Positions 1 through 9,296 of a stretch of 64,000 nt of DNA are shown in pieces. Each line of letters starts with the position of its first letter. Within the stretch, counting starts at the first letter, position 1. The position numbers and the translations under genes were made by a program. The notes beneath the pieces were generated by a model. It was not told the DNA's origin and searched no databases. It was given only the letters and a program-made list of their open reading frames with translations. The stretch spans positions 558,001 to 622,000 of the forward strand of contig NZ_FRCN01000001.1 in NCBI RefSeq assembly GCF_900142925.1, read 5' to 3'. Origin of the DNA: Chitinophaga sp. CF418. GTDB taxonomy: Bacteria; Bacteroidota; Bacteroidia; Chitinophagales; Chitinophagaceae.

Positions 1-1353
1 AGTACAATTTCCCATGAACTATTCACTGCCCCGCAACTGGGCGACCTGCTGGAAACACTTAACAAGGAAAAAGAAACCCTGGATACTGTATCGGCGAAGA
101 ACATTACTTTATCACTGGAGGATTACCAGAAAAATAAAAAATACCCGGCCAGCTTTGTGACAGAAATGTCGCAGACCACCAACGAATGTTATCATGCCTG
201 GATCAATGCCCGGAGGGAAGGCAATTATGCTGTCTTTCAACCTGTGCTGAACAGGATGGTAGAACTGAAAAGAAGGGAAGCAGACATCCTGGGTTATGAA
301 GGTCATCCTTATAATGCCCTGCTGAATGAATATGAGAAAGGCGCCACTACTACCATGCTGGACAAAATATTCAGCGATGTTAAAACAGCGCTGACTCCCC
401 TGCTGCGCAGCATTGAACAGCAGCCGCAGGTGAAGAAAGATTTCCTGCATTTCCACTACGACCGCAATCGTCAATGGGAATTCGGCATCCAGCTACTGAA
501 AGCCATGGGCTATGATATGGCTGCTGGCAGACAGGATGTATCAGAACACCCGTTTACTACCAGCTTCAGTCCTCAGGACGTGAGGGTGACTACCCGTATA
601 GATGAGAATGATTTTGGGAATATGACCTGGAGTTGTATTCATGAAGGAGGCCATGCCTTGTATGAACAGGGGCTTGATACAGCTGCCTACGGACTGCCTT
701 CCGGCGAGGCTGCCAGCCTGGGTATTCATGAGTCACAATCCAGACTCTGGGAGAATAATGTAGGCCGCAGTCTTGTTTTCTGGCAGCATCATTATCCACA
801 GTTACAGCAGTTATTTCCTGATAACCTGGGTAATGTAAGTGTGCAGGACTTCTATAAAGCCATTAACCTGGTACAGCCATCCCTCATCCGAACAGAAGCT
901 GATGAACTGACCTATCACTTTCACGTGATGGTGAGATACGAAATTGAGAAAGGATTACTGGAAGGCACTTATCAGACAAAAGACCTTCGTGAGATATGGA
1001 ATTCCTATTATAAGGAATTCTTGCATGTAACTGTTCCCAATGACACCCAGGGTGTTTTACAGGACATCCACTGGTCGCATGGCAGCTTTGGTTATTTCCC
1101 TACTTATTCCCTTGGCAGTTTTTATGCGGCACAGTTCTTTACGGCCGCACAGCAACAGATCCCCGGACTGTCCGGTCAGATTGCCGGTGGTAAATATGAA
1201 GACCTGCTGACCTGGTTGCGTCAGCAGGTACATCGTCATGGCCGCTATTATACGTCCAATGAACTGTGTGAGAAAATAACCGGCAAGCCGCTGGATTTCA
1301 AGTACTTCCTGGAGTATGCCACCCAAAAGTTCGGCGACATCTACAGCTTATAA
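1..1353 (+). CDS. carboxypeptidase Taq, M32 metallopeptidase (5' end outside window)
   Basis: The reading frame is open from base 1, so the gene starts upstream; about 450 residues are visible, and M32 enzymes are usually near 500. The zinc motif HEGGH is encoded near 640-654, inside the stretch IHEGGHALYEQG that is typical of M32 carboxypeptidases. Further conserved M32 blocks follow, such as HESQSRLWENNVGRS and the region around IRTEADELTYHFH, which supplies the third zinc ligand area. The family removes C-terminal residues from peptides in the cytoplasm; no signal can be judged because the N-terminus is missing. The stop codon overlaps the end of the convergent rhodanese-thioredoxin gene by 6 bp. 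Confidence 0.93.
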   Translation, partial: STISHELFTAPQLGDLLETLNKEKETLDTVSAKNITLSLEDYQKNKKYPASFVTEMSQTTNECYHAWINARREGNYAVFQPVLNRMVELKRREADILGYEGHPYNALLNEYEKGATTTMLDKIFSDVKTALTPLLRSIEQQPQVKKDFLHFHYDRNRQWEFGIQLLKAMGYDMAAGRQDVSEHPFTTSFSPQDVRVTTRIDENDFGNMTWSCIHEGGHALYEQGLDTAAYGLPSGEAASLGIHESQSRLWENNVGRSLVFWQHHYPQLQQLFPDNLGNVSVQDFYKAINLVQPSLIRTEADELTYHFHVMVRYEIEKGLLEGTYQTKDLREIWNSYYKEFLHVTVPNDTQGVLQDIHWSHGSFGYFPTYSLGSFYAAQFFTAAQQQIPGLSGQIAGGKYEDLLTWLRQQVHRHGRYYTSNELCEKITGKPLDFKYFLEYATQKFGDIYSL

Positions 1354-2016
1354 GGTATTGGATACACCTTGTTTTCGCCACACTTCCCTGCCGTCCCTGT
1401 AAAGAATAAAGGTTGGCAGGGAAGTGGCGTTTATAGCCTGCATGACCTGGCGGTCACGCCCTCCATCCACCTTTAACAGGCTAACTGTCTTATTTTCTTT
1501 CAGGTACGCCTGTATGACTGGTTCCATCTTCCGGCAGGGAGGACACCATTCAGCCCCTACATCTACGAGCACATCCCCTGAAGCAATTGCCGTGTGAAAA
1601 GTATCTACGCTCATCTGTTGCTGGTCGGTAATGCCCTCTACAGTCAGCCCTGCCTGCTTCCAGGCATTGATCCCACCCTTCAGTTCAATAACCTCCCGGA
1701 AGCCGTTTTCCCGCATCCAGCTGGCTGCTGCTGCACTTCTGCCGCCGCTTAAACAATATACGTATATAGTTTGTTGTTTGTCAAGATATTGTACTCTTTC
1801 GACGAACTCCTGCTTCTTCGTATAGTCTGCCTGCAATGCATTGTGCAGGTGACCGGTATTAAATTCTCCGGCTGTCCTTACATCAAATACCTGTGCATCC
1901 TTTTTCTGTATAGACTGCTGAAATACAGGCACATCCACCTGTTGTGCGCTTACACTACTCATTACTGAAATAAGTAAACCTACCAGTGCCACGTATGTAT
2001 AACATTTATAAATCAT
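1348..2016 (-). CDS. secreted rhodanese-thioredoxin fusion protein
   Basis: The 222-residue protein starts with a signal peptide (hydrophobic to about residue 24, ending SVSAQ), so it probably acts in the periplasm. Residues about 28-125 form a rhodanese domain with the active-site loop YCLSGGRSA, whose Cys is the expected sulfur acceptor. Residues about 135-222 form a thioredoxin-like domain with the redox motif WCPPC and the cis-Pro segment TSLPTF. Fusion of the two suggests thiol/persulfide or disulfide chemistry on envelope substrates; the exact substrate is unknown. The gene is convergent with, and overlaps by 6 bp, the M32 peptidase. Confidence 0.88.
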   Translation of the reverse strand: MIYKCYTYVALVGLLISVMSSVSAQQVDVPVFQQSIQKKDAQVFDVRTAGEFNTGHLHNALQADYTKKQEFVERVQYLDKQQTIYVYCLSGGRSAAAASWMRENGFREVIELKGGINAWKQAGLTVEGITDQQQMSVDTFHTAIASGDVLVDVGAEWCPPCRKMEPVIQAYLKENKTVSLLKVDGGRDRQVMQAINATSLPTFILYRDGREVWRKQGVSNTL

Positions 2017-2244
2017 ATTTTTGCTATATATTGTTGAGCTTGTGCATCCGTAAATTGTTCGTTAAGTGCTGCGTTGGAATAACTTTAGTGTGATTTTGGG
2101 ACAGCCCCTGGACTACTTATGCAAAGTTTACGTTTTAATCTTTACGGATCAGTATTTTATTCGCATTATTTATTTTTTTATTTTTTACACATTTATTTTT
2201 CACCCTGTGCTGACGTCAAAAAAGACAACGGCCATATCCGGAAA

Positions 2245-5200
2245 ATGAAACACCAATACCTACGCCAATTTAAGCACTTCTGGTATGCATTGTCATGCTT
2301 TACAGTGCTATTTCTGCTTTCAGGCGCCAAAGCGCAAGCACAGAACACTGTAGCCTTTACCGCCGACAACTGGAGTGGTTGCGGGGCAGTGTTCGTACAG
2401 TTTTTAAATCAGTCAAGCCCTGTCGGTACAGCCTCATGGGATTTTGGGGACGGGGGCGCAACATCCACGTTATGGAATCCCACACGTTCGTTCAATCGAC
2501 CTGGTAATTTCACGGTGACGCTTACGGTAACTTTTCCCAATGGACAGGTTAGCTCCACCCAACATGTAGTGAACGTATACAATAAGCCGACTGTAGCTTT
2601 TGCTACATCGCCGATTACCAGTTGTACGCCACTAAATGTAACATTCACTGACCAGTCGACGGCCGGGGATGGTAGCATTTCCAGCATCAACTGGGACTTT
2701 GGGGATGGCAACGGAGCTACCGGCTCTACTGCTACCCATTTATACGACAAGGGAGGCAGCATTGTAGCGACGTCAATTGTTACTAACAGCTTCGGTTGTA
2801 CAAACAGTGGCTCAGCGACGCTGCAAATAAATGCTACCCCGCAGGTATCATTTACAAGCAACAACCAGGGCGGATGCCGTGCACCGACGACCGTCAATTT
2901 TACCAACACTACCAGTTTAAACACCGTAGGTGTACCACCGGCAGTCACCTACCTATGGGACTTCGGTGACGGGGCAACCAGTGCGGTCCAGCATCCGAGC
3001 CATGATTACACGACCACCGGCACTTTTACAGTAAAGCTGACAGCTACCACTGCGGATGGCTGTACGCAGACTTATACTGCGCCAGACTACATCGTGGTAA
3101 CTACTGCAACAGCAGATTTTACCATTCAGCAAGCCTGTACCAATGCCAGTGCGACCTTTAAAAATACCACTCTGCCGGCTCCGGTGTCTGCTACCTGGAC
3201 ATTCTCGGATGGTACGGTACAGAATACAGTAGATGCGGTAAAAGCCTTCACCACTGCGGGCCCTTATTCCGTTACGCTGAAATCTATCTCTGCGGATGGC
3301 TGTGAAGCTACGGTTACACGGAACTTCACTATTTCTGCTCCTCCGACCATCAATTTCACCATGTCGCCATCGGCCGCCTGCTCCGTACCGGTAAATGTGC
3401 AGTTCACGCCTTCCGGCGCCGGCGCTACTACCTGGGCATGGGACTTTGCAGATGGCACTACCAGTAATCTGCGGAACCCACTGCATAGTTTTACTGCAGA
3501 GGGTACCTACAATGTAAAAGTAGTGGCTATCAGTGCAGCAGGTTGTAAAGATTCTGCTCTCAACTCTATTTCCATCAAGAAGCCAACACTTGCTATTACC
3601 GGTACCAGCAGAGGTTGTGTGCCGCTGAATGCAACTTTCGGTACTACCATTGTAAGCCCAGACCCTGTTGTATCATATGCGTGGAATTTCGGAGATGGCA
3701 CTACATCTACCGCTCCTACGCCGTCACATGTGTACACTACACAGGGCCGATATACGGTGAACCTGACTATTACAACTCAAACAGGTTGTACGCAGACTGC
3801 CACCTACGATGTAAGGGCCGGCAGTCCTATCAATGTTGACTTTACAGTTAATCAAAACAGCGGTTGTCAGCCAACCATATATACCTTTACCGATCTCTCC
3901 ACCCCTGCTATAGGTGGTTTAACATACCTGTGGACATTTGAGGAAAACGGTAGCGCTCCGGGTACTTCGTCAGTGAGAAATCCTACCTACGTCTTCAATA
4001 CGATCGGTATGCATGATGTGACACTGACTATTACCAACAACGGTTGTTCACAGAGCCTGACCAAAACTGATTACATTGAAACATTTGCACCGATCGCCGA
4101 CTTCGCGATAGGCCCTGTAGATTGTGCCAATCCTTTTGTACGGGCATTTACCGATCAAACCAACTGGGGTACCGGCATTGTAGGCACCTATTCATGGGAC
4201 TTCGGCGACGGCACTACCTCTACTACACCGTCTCCTTCGCATACCTATACTGCAGATGGTACTTACACCGTTGTGCTGAGCGTATCCAACGGTACCTGTA
4301 CTTCCACTTTCTCTGCTATAGTAAGGGTCATCACATTAAAACCAGTGATCTACGCTACTCCGAATGTGGTTTGTCTGGGTACTTCGACAGCCCTCAGTGT
4401 AGATCCTTTCCCTCCCGGCACCATTACTTCCTTCAGATGGGATTTCGGCGACGGAAGGACCGGTAGCGGTACCAGCAGACCAGTAGTTACTTACAAAAAT
4501 ACAGGCACTTACAATGTTATCTATACAGCCAATGACGTGAACGGTTGTCCGCATCTGTCTGATCCGCTGAGAGTAGATGTTAACGGTTCTGTATCAAAAT
4601 TCGTCATCGATCCACGCCAGTGTAAAGACCAACCGGTTAGTTTCACCGACCAGTCTACCACCCGCGCCGGCAATACAATCGTTTCCTGGACATTCGATTT
4701 TGGTGATGGTACAGCTCCGGTAGTTTATAACACCCAGCCGATAAACATCACCCATACTTACAGCGTGACCGATACCTTCACAGTAACACTGACGGTAAAC
4801 GATAACACTGGTTGTTCAAGCACCTCTACCCAGAGCGCTATAATCCCGGACATAACCGCGGGCTTTAAGGCAGCAAGCAACATTGCCTGTCTGAATGTAC
4901 CGTTCCAGTTTGAAAATACTTCTGTGACGGAGCCACTGACCTATGCATGGACATTCGGAGATGGCGGCACCAGCACAGATAAAGATCCGGCACATATCTA
5001 TACCGTACCTGGAACATATACGGTAACACTGGATATAACAAGCCCTAACGGTTGTACGGCTAATGTATCCACTACAGATTTCCTGAAAGTACCTAATCCG
5101 ATCGCAGACTTTACCTTCCCGAATGTAGCGGGAGATATCTGTCCGCCGGTTACGGTACAATTCACCAACCGCTCTTCCGATTATCTGAAAACTTCCTGGG

Positions 5201-7113
5201 ACTTCGGAGACGGTAGTGCATCAGACGAAGACAATCCAATACATAACTATATCAGGCCCGGCACCTTCCCGGTTACATTAACCGTTTACTCAGAAGGTGG
5301 TTGTGCAAGCCCAGTTGCCGGCCCTAAAGACATCACGATTGCAGGTCCTGACGGTAGTTTCACTGTAACTCCTCAATCAGGCTGCTGGCCGCTGACAGCT
5401 AGCATGACAGCTGTATCGGCAACTGCACAGCGATTCATCTGGGACTTTGGAGACGGTTACTCCGTACGTACCACCACTCCTGCTTCTCCATCTTATACTT
5501 ATCAGAAAGAAGGGGTATACTACCCGATAGTATTGCTGGAAGACGCCCGTGGATGTACAGTACCGGCAGCAGGTAATCCGAAAATAACAGTAGACAGGAT
5601 CACTGCCGCTTTCAGCGCAGATGTGACCCAGGCTTGTGACGGAGGAACTGTAGTATTCAGCGATTCCACCAAGGGTGTTTCTATTGATGATGGCATGGCG
5701 GCTACCTATGTATGGGACTTTGGTGTATCTGGCCGCACAGATGATGTGGCTACCGGTCCTAAACCAACTTTCATCTATACTGCACCGGGTTCTTACACTG
5801 TAACACTGACTGCTACCAGCTATTATGGCTGTGTGAAGGATACCACCATGCAGATAGATATAGAAGCGAAACCTGTAGCCCAGATAGCGCCGGTTACGCC
5901 TGTCTGCGTCGGTCAGCCGGTACAGCTGGTGGGTACGGACACCAGGAACCTGCCGGGTACGACCTGGAACTGGACCACTAATAATCAGCAGTATAATGTA
6001 CAGACACCGCCAGCCATTACTTATCCACAGGCTGGCATTTTCCCGGCACAATTGATTATCACCACAGCCAGTGGTCTCTGTAGTGATACTGCCACTGAGA
6101 ATGTACAGATAGAGGCTTATCCGACCTTATCGCCAACACCGGTTGCAGCCAGCATCTGCCGCGGCCAGTCCGTCACACTGCAGGCTAATACACAGGCTGG
6201 TGTGGATATTACCTGGACAGACTATAACATTTCAGATATCAAGAGTGCTTCTCCGGTTGTTACACCTGATATAGACACTACCTATCACGTAGTAGCTGTG
6301 AACACTGCCGGTTGTAGCGCTCAGGGAGATATTAAAGTAACCGTATCACAGCCATTCACTTTAACCGTGAATGATGGAGATATCTGTCCGGGAGGAGCCG
6401 TACAGTTACATGCTGCAGGCGCTCTTACTTATAAATGGTCACCTGCAACAGGCCTGAGTAATACCGACATCGCCAACCCGATGGCTACTCCGGATTCGAC
6501 CATCACTTACCAGTTAATAGGATATGGTAACGACAATTGTTTTACTGACACCCTATCATCTACTGTTACTGTACATCCGGCCCCTGTTGTAAATGCAGGC
6601 GCGGATATGGAGGTGCCGTCAGGTACCGCGGTGCAGTTACCGGTAACAGGCAGCAGCGATATTACACAGATAGAATGGTGGCCGGCTACCTCGCTGAGCT
6701 GCGTGGATTGCCTTACACCAGTAGCAACGCCAAGAGAAAATACCACTTACAGTGTAAAAGTGACTAACGCTTACGGATGTACAACTATCGATGATGTTAC
6801 CATCAAACTGGTATGTTCATCAGGTGCTATATTCCTGCCGAACACCTTCACTCCAAATAGCGATGGCGCGAACGACATCTTCTACATCAGGGGTAAGGGC
6901 GTAAAAACTGTCAAATCATTCAGGTTATACAACCGTTGGGGCCAACAGGTATTTGAAAGGACCAACTTTAATGTAGAGGATCCGGCATATGGATGGGATG
7001 GTCGTGTGAATGGCCAGCCAGTGAATCCGGACGTGTTTATTTACGTGGCAGAACTGGTTTGCGACTCAAACGAAACTTTCACCCTAAAAGGAAATGTAAT
7101 GCTGGTCAGGTAA
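2245..7113 (+). CDS. giant PKD-repeat surface protein with T9SS type B sorting domain
   Basis: I place the start at ATG 2245 because it gives a clear signal peptide (MKHQYLRQFKH, hydrophobic stretch, ending AKAQAQ); the frame opens further upstream but that extension is not signal-like. The roughly 1,622-residue protein is a chain of about 14-15 PKD domains, recognised by repeated W-[DTN]-F-G-D-G turns, followed by Ig/PKD-like repeats with regularly placed Cys. The last ~90 residues are a gliding-motility-associated (CHU_C, T9SS type B) domain: FTPNSDGANDIF, YNRWGQQVF, GWDGRVNG. It is probably a cell-surface adhesin exported by type IX secretion. The PorP/SprF gene 32 bp downstream is its likely dedicated partner. 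Confidence 0.9.
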   Translation: MKHQYLRQFKHFWYALSCFTVLFLLSGAKAQAQNTVAFTADNWSGCGAVFVQFLNQSSPVGTASWDFGDGGATSTLWNPTRSFNRPGNFTVTLTVTFPNGQVSSTQHVVNVYNKPTVAFATSPITSCTPLNVTFTDQSTAGDGSISSINWDFGDGNGATGSTATHLYDKGGSIVATSIVTNSFGCTNSGSATLQINATPQVSFTSNNQGGCRAPTTVNFTNTTSLNTVGVPPAVTYLWDFGDGATSAVQHPSHDYTTTGTFTVKLTATTADGCTQTYTAPDYIVVTTATADFTIQQACTNASATFKNTTLPAPVSATWTFSDGTVQNTVDAVKAFTTAGPYSVTLKSISADGCEATVTRNFTISAPPTINFTMSPSAACSVPVNVQFTPSGAGATTWAWDFADGTTSNLRNPLHSFTAEGTYNVKVVAISAAGCKDSALNSISIKKPTLAITGTSRGCVPLNATFGTTIVSPDPVVSYAWNFGDGTTSTAPTPSHVYTTQGRYTVNLTITTQTGCTQTATYDVRAGSPINVDFTVNQNSGCQPTIYTFTDLSTPAIGGLTYLWTFEENGSAPGTSSVRNPTYVFNTIGMHDVTLTITNNGCSQSLTKTDYIETFAPIADFAIGPVDCANPFVRAFTDQTNWGTGIVGTYSWDFGDGTTSTTPSPSHTYTADGTYTVVLSVSNGTCTSTFSAIVRVITLKPVIYATPNVVCLGTSTALSVDPFPPGTITSFRWDFGDGRTGSGTSRPVVTYKNTGTYNVIYTANDVNGCPHLSDPLRVDVNGSVSKFVIDPRQCKDQPVSFTDQSTTRAGNTIVSWTFDFGDGTAPVVYNTQPINITHTYSVTDTFTVTLTVNDNTGCSSTSTQSAIIPDITAGFKAASNIACLNVPFQFENTSVTEPLTYAWTFGDGGTSTDKDPAHIYTVPGTYTVTLDITSPNGCTANVSTTDFLKVPNPIADFTFPNVAGDICPPVTVQFTNRSSDYLKTSWDFGDGSASDEDNPIHNYIRPGTFPVTLTVYSEGGCASPVAGPKDITIAGPDGSFTVTPQSGCWPLTASMTAVSATAQRFIWDFGDGYSVRTTTPASPSYTYQKEGVYYPIVLLEDARGCTVPAAGNPKITVDRITAAFSADVTQACDGGTVVFSDSTKGVSIDDGMAATYVWDFGVSGRTDDVATGPKPTFIYTAPGSYTVTLTATSYYGCVKDTTMQIDIEAKPVAQIAPVTPVCVGQPVQLVGTDTRNLPGTTWNWTTNNQQYNVQTPPAITYPQAGIFPAQLIITTASGLCSDTATENVQIEAYPTLSPTPVAASICRGQSVTLQANTQAGVDITWTDYNISDIKSASPVVTPDIDTTYHVVAVNTAGCSAQGDIKVTVSQPFTLTVNDGDICPGGAVQLHAAGALTYKWSPATGLSNTDIANPMATPDSTITYQLIGYGNDNCFTDTLSSTVTVHPAPVVNAGADMEVPSGTAVQLPVTGSSDITQIEWWPATSLSCVDCLTPVATPRENTTYSVKVTNAYGCTTIDDVTIKLVCSSGAIFLPNTFTPNSDGANDIFYIRGKGVKTVKSFRLYNRWGQQVFERTNFNVEDPAYGWDGRVNGQPVNPDVFIYVAELVCDSNETFTLKGNVMLVR

Positions 7114-7145
7114 GCTATACCTGCCAGCATCTCATCAACAACCAT

Positions 7146-8204
7146 ATGAATTTAAAACTTGCCAGCATGAGAATGAATTGTAGAAAACTGTTAGTGGCAC
7201 TGAGCCTTTGCGGCACACAATCACTGGTAGCACAGGACATTCACCTGTCCCAGTTTTATGAAACACCGATCTTACGTAATCCGGCACTGATAGGTCTGTT
7301 TAATGGAGACTACAGGATACAGGCCGTATACAGGAATCAATGGAACAGCGTTACTATACCATACCAGACAGGTGCATTAAGCGCCGAAATGAAGTTCCCT
7401 GTGGGGAGCAGTGAAGATTTTGTGACTGCAGGCATACAGTTCACATACGACAGGGCGGGTACAGCCCGTCTGCAATCGGTACAGGCATTGCCGGCTATCA
7501 ATTACCACAAATCCCTGAGCGAGGACAAAAGTATGTTCCTGTCGGTGGGCTTTACCGGTGGTATTGTACAGCGGCAGTTCGACGCAACCAAGCTGACTTT
7601 CAACAACCAGTATACCGGCGGTCAGTTCGACCCTACGGCGGCTACAGGCGAAGAGGGCAGGCTGGCGCTGCGCGGATATTCTTACCTGGATGCAGGTGCG
7701 GGTATCAGCTTCAACAGCACCCTGGGTGCAGATGAGCAGGTCACCTATTATATTGGTGCAGCCCTGTTCCATTTTAACCGTCCAAAGCTGTCCTTCTACA
7801 AGGATGCAACCATCGCCCTGGACCCCAAGTTCACCTTTAACGCGGGGATCACCTTCCCGCTGGAGGAAAGGCTGAAATTCATCGCCCAGTACAATGAGAT
7901 CCATATGGGCGCCTACTCAGAATACCTGGGTGGGGCATTGCTGGGCTACAGCCTGTATGACGACGGACTGGAAAGTACAAGAGCATTTTATTTCGGAGCC
8001 TATATGCGTTATAAGGATGCGATCATCCCCTCTTTCCGTCTCGATATGGATAAATACGAGATCGGCGTGACCTATGATGCGAATATCTCCAAGTTGAAGA
8101 CCGCCAGTAACAGCTTCGGAGGTTTTGAGGTATCGCTGGTATTCAAAGGGTTCCGCAACGGCAGGAACAGTACGCTGGAAAGTATACGCTGTCCAAGGTT
8201 CTGA
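7146..8204 (+). CDS. PorP/SprF family type IX secretion outer-membrane protein
   Basis: The start at ATG 7146 gives about 352 residues with a signal peptide ending near SLVAQ; ATG codons at 7167 and 7173 are equally possible. The mature start DIHLSQFYETPILRNPALIGLFNGDYR is the hallmark opening of PorP/SprF barrels, and aromatic-rich beta strands run to the C-terminus, ending in VSLVFKGF. Members of this family sit in the outer membrane and bind or help export T9SS type B cargo, as SprF does for SprB. The gene directly follows the giant PKD protein on the same strand, so the two look like one operon. Confidence 0.9.
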   Translation: MNLKLASMRMNCRKLLVALSLCGTQSLVAQDIHLSQFYETPILRNPALIGLFNGDYRIQAVYRNQWNSVTIPYQTGALSAEMKFPVGSSEDFVTAGIQFTYDRAGTARLQSVQALPAINYHKSLSEDKSMFLSVGFTGGIVQRQFDATKLTFNNQYTGGQFDPTAATGEEGRLALRGYSYLDAGAGISFNSTLGADEQVTYYIGAALFHFNRPKLSFYKDATIALDPKFTFNAGITFPLEERLKFIAQYNEIHMGAYSEYLGGALLGYSLYDDGLESTRAFYFGAYMRYKDAIIPSFRLDMDKYEIGVTYDANISKLKTASNSFGGFEVSLVFKGFRNGRNSTLESIRCPRF

Positions 8205-8261
8205 TTGTTGCACCAATTGTTATCTTTACGTCTGACTTTAATCATGTAAACAGATAAACAG

Positions 8262-8732
8262 ATGAACGTAACAGTTGGTGCAAAAGCTCCTGCCTTTACT
8301 CTGGTGAGTACTGACAAGCAGAAAGTTTCCCTGGAGGATTTTAAAGGACAGAACCTGGTCATCCTATTTTTCCCGATGGCCTTTACCAGTGTCTGTACCG
8401 CAGAACTTTGCAGTATGAGAGACAATATAGCGACCTATAATGGTTTGAATTCAGCAATAGTGGGAATATCTGTGGACTCGCCTTTCACACTGAACAAGTT
8501 CAGGGCGGATCAAAACCTGAATTTCCCACTGTTGTCAGACTTTAATAAGGAAGCTTCACAGGCTTACGGTGCTTTTTATGAAACATTTGCGCTGGACCTG
8601 AAAGGTGTTTCAAAAAGGGCAGCTTTTGTGGTGGACAAGGAGGGAATAATCAGATATGCACAGGTGTTAGAAACCGCCAGCGATCTGCCTGATTTTGAAG
8701 CTGTTAAAAATACGCTTGGCAGCCTGCAATAA
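8262..8732 (+). CDS. peroxiredoxin (AhpC/TSA family)
   Basis: This 156-residue cytoplasmic protein has the peroxiredoxin active site PMAFTSVCTAELCSMRD, where the first Cys (Px3TxxC pattern) is the peroxidatic residue. The downstream GISVDSPFT and FPLLSDFN blocks, and the RAAFVVDKEG segment with the conserved Arg, also match. A second Cys lies four residues after the peroxidatic Cys; whether it resolves the disulfide is not clear, and the overall look is closest to AhpE/1-Cys-like bacterial peroxiredoxins. It reduces H2O2 or organic peroxides using thiols. A -7-like TATCTTTA lies at about 8220, and a strong hairpin terminator follows, so it can be transcribed independently of the T9SS pair upstream. 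Confidence 0.92.
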   Translation: MNVTVGAKAPAFTLVSTDKQKVSLEDFKGQNLVILFFPMAFTSVCTAELCSMRDNIATYNGLNSAIVGISVDSPFTLNKFRADQNLNFPLLSDFNKEASQAYGAFYETFALDLKGVSKRAAFVVDKEGIIRYAQVLETASDLPDFEAVKNTLGSLQ

Positions 8733-8768
8733 AAGTTTTCAAAAAGCGTTAAATTTTTTAAAAAAACT

Positions 8769-8808
8769 ATGGTAAGCCTTCGTTTTTGGCTTACCATTTG
8801 TTATTTTT
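8769..8808 (+). terminator. Rho-independent terminator after the peroxiredoxin gene
   Basis: A perfect 10-bp stem (ATGGTAAGCC / GGCTTACCAT) with a 9-nt loop is followed by a T-rich tail. Confidence 0.8.
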
Positions 8809-8869
8809 ACATAGGTGATATTGTGAAATAAATCGACTGATATTTGAAAAAATCTTTATCTTTACGGGT

Positions 8870-9220
8870 ATGTGGAAAACCTCTACGCTATTACTTACTT
8901 GCTTCCTTTGCCTTGCATCCCTAGTGGGACGGGCACAAAGCGCTAAAACTTCTCCATTTTCCGATGGAGGTAGTAAGATCGTGAAGCTATATCCTAACCC
9001 GGCCACCAGCAGGATCAATTTCGAAATCCAGAACAATAACGAGCAAGGTTATGATCTTATTGTCTTTAACTTCCTGGGGAAAAGAATAGATCAGTTCAAA
9101 AATCTGAACACACGTACTACAGTTGAACTGGATAAATATTACAGTGGCGTATATATCTTCCAGTTGAGAGATCGTCAGGGCAACCTGGTAGAATCTGGTA
9201 AATTCAACGTAGTCAAGTAA
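8870..9220 (+). CDS. small secreted protein with T9SS type A sorting domain
   Basis: The 116-residue protein has a signal peptide (hydrophobic to about residue 22, ending VGRAQ), a short low-complexity spacer, then a T9SS type A C-terminal domain filling almost all of the mature chain: KLYPNPATSRINFE at the front, FNFLGKRI and YYSGVYIFQLRD in the middle, and GKFNVVK at the end. There is practically no cargo domain, so it is either a tiny surface protein or a free sorting-domain module. A TATCTTTAC -7-like box lies just upstream at about 8855-8863. A bidirectional hairpin follows the stop. Confidence 0.85.
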   Translation: MWKTSTLLLTCFLCLASLVGRAQSAKTSPFSDGGSKIVKLYPNPATSRINFEIQNNNEQGYDLIVFNFLGKRIDQFKNLNTRTTVELDKYYSGVYIFQLRDRQGNLVESGKFNVVK

Positions 9221-9253
9221 TTCATTAGATATTTCCTTTTAACTACTTATAAT

Positions 9254-9290
9254 AAAAAAGGGGTCCGTGCAGAACGGGCCCCTTTTTTTA
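9254..9290. terminator. bidirectional terminator between convergent genes
   Basis: The stem AAAAAGGGGTCCGT / ACGGGCCCCTTTTT (one G-U pair, 5-nt loop) has an A-run on one side and a T-run on the other, so it can end both the small T9SS gene and the RlmI-like gene. Confidence 0.85.
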
Positions 9291-9296
9291 TATACA

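Noticed and set aside
2953..3486. Long minus-strand frame inside the giant PKD gene
   Set aside because: It is a shadow of the repetitive, codon-biased PKD sequence; it has no signal, domain or start context of its own.
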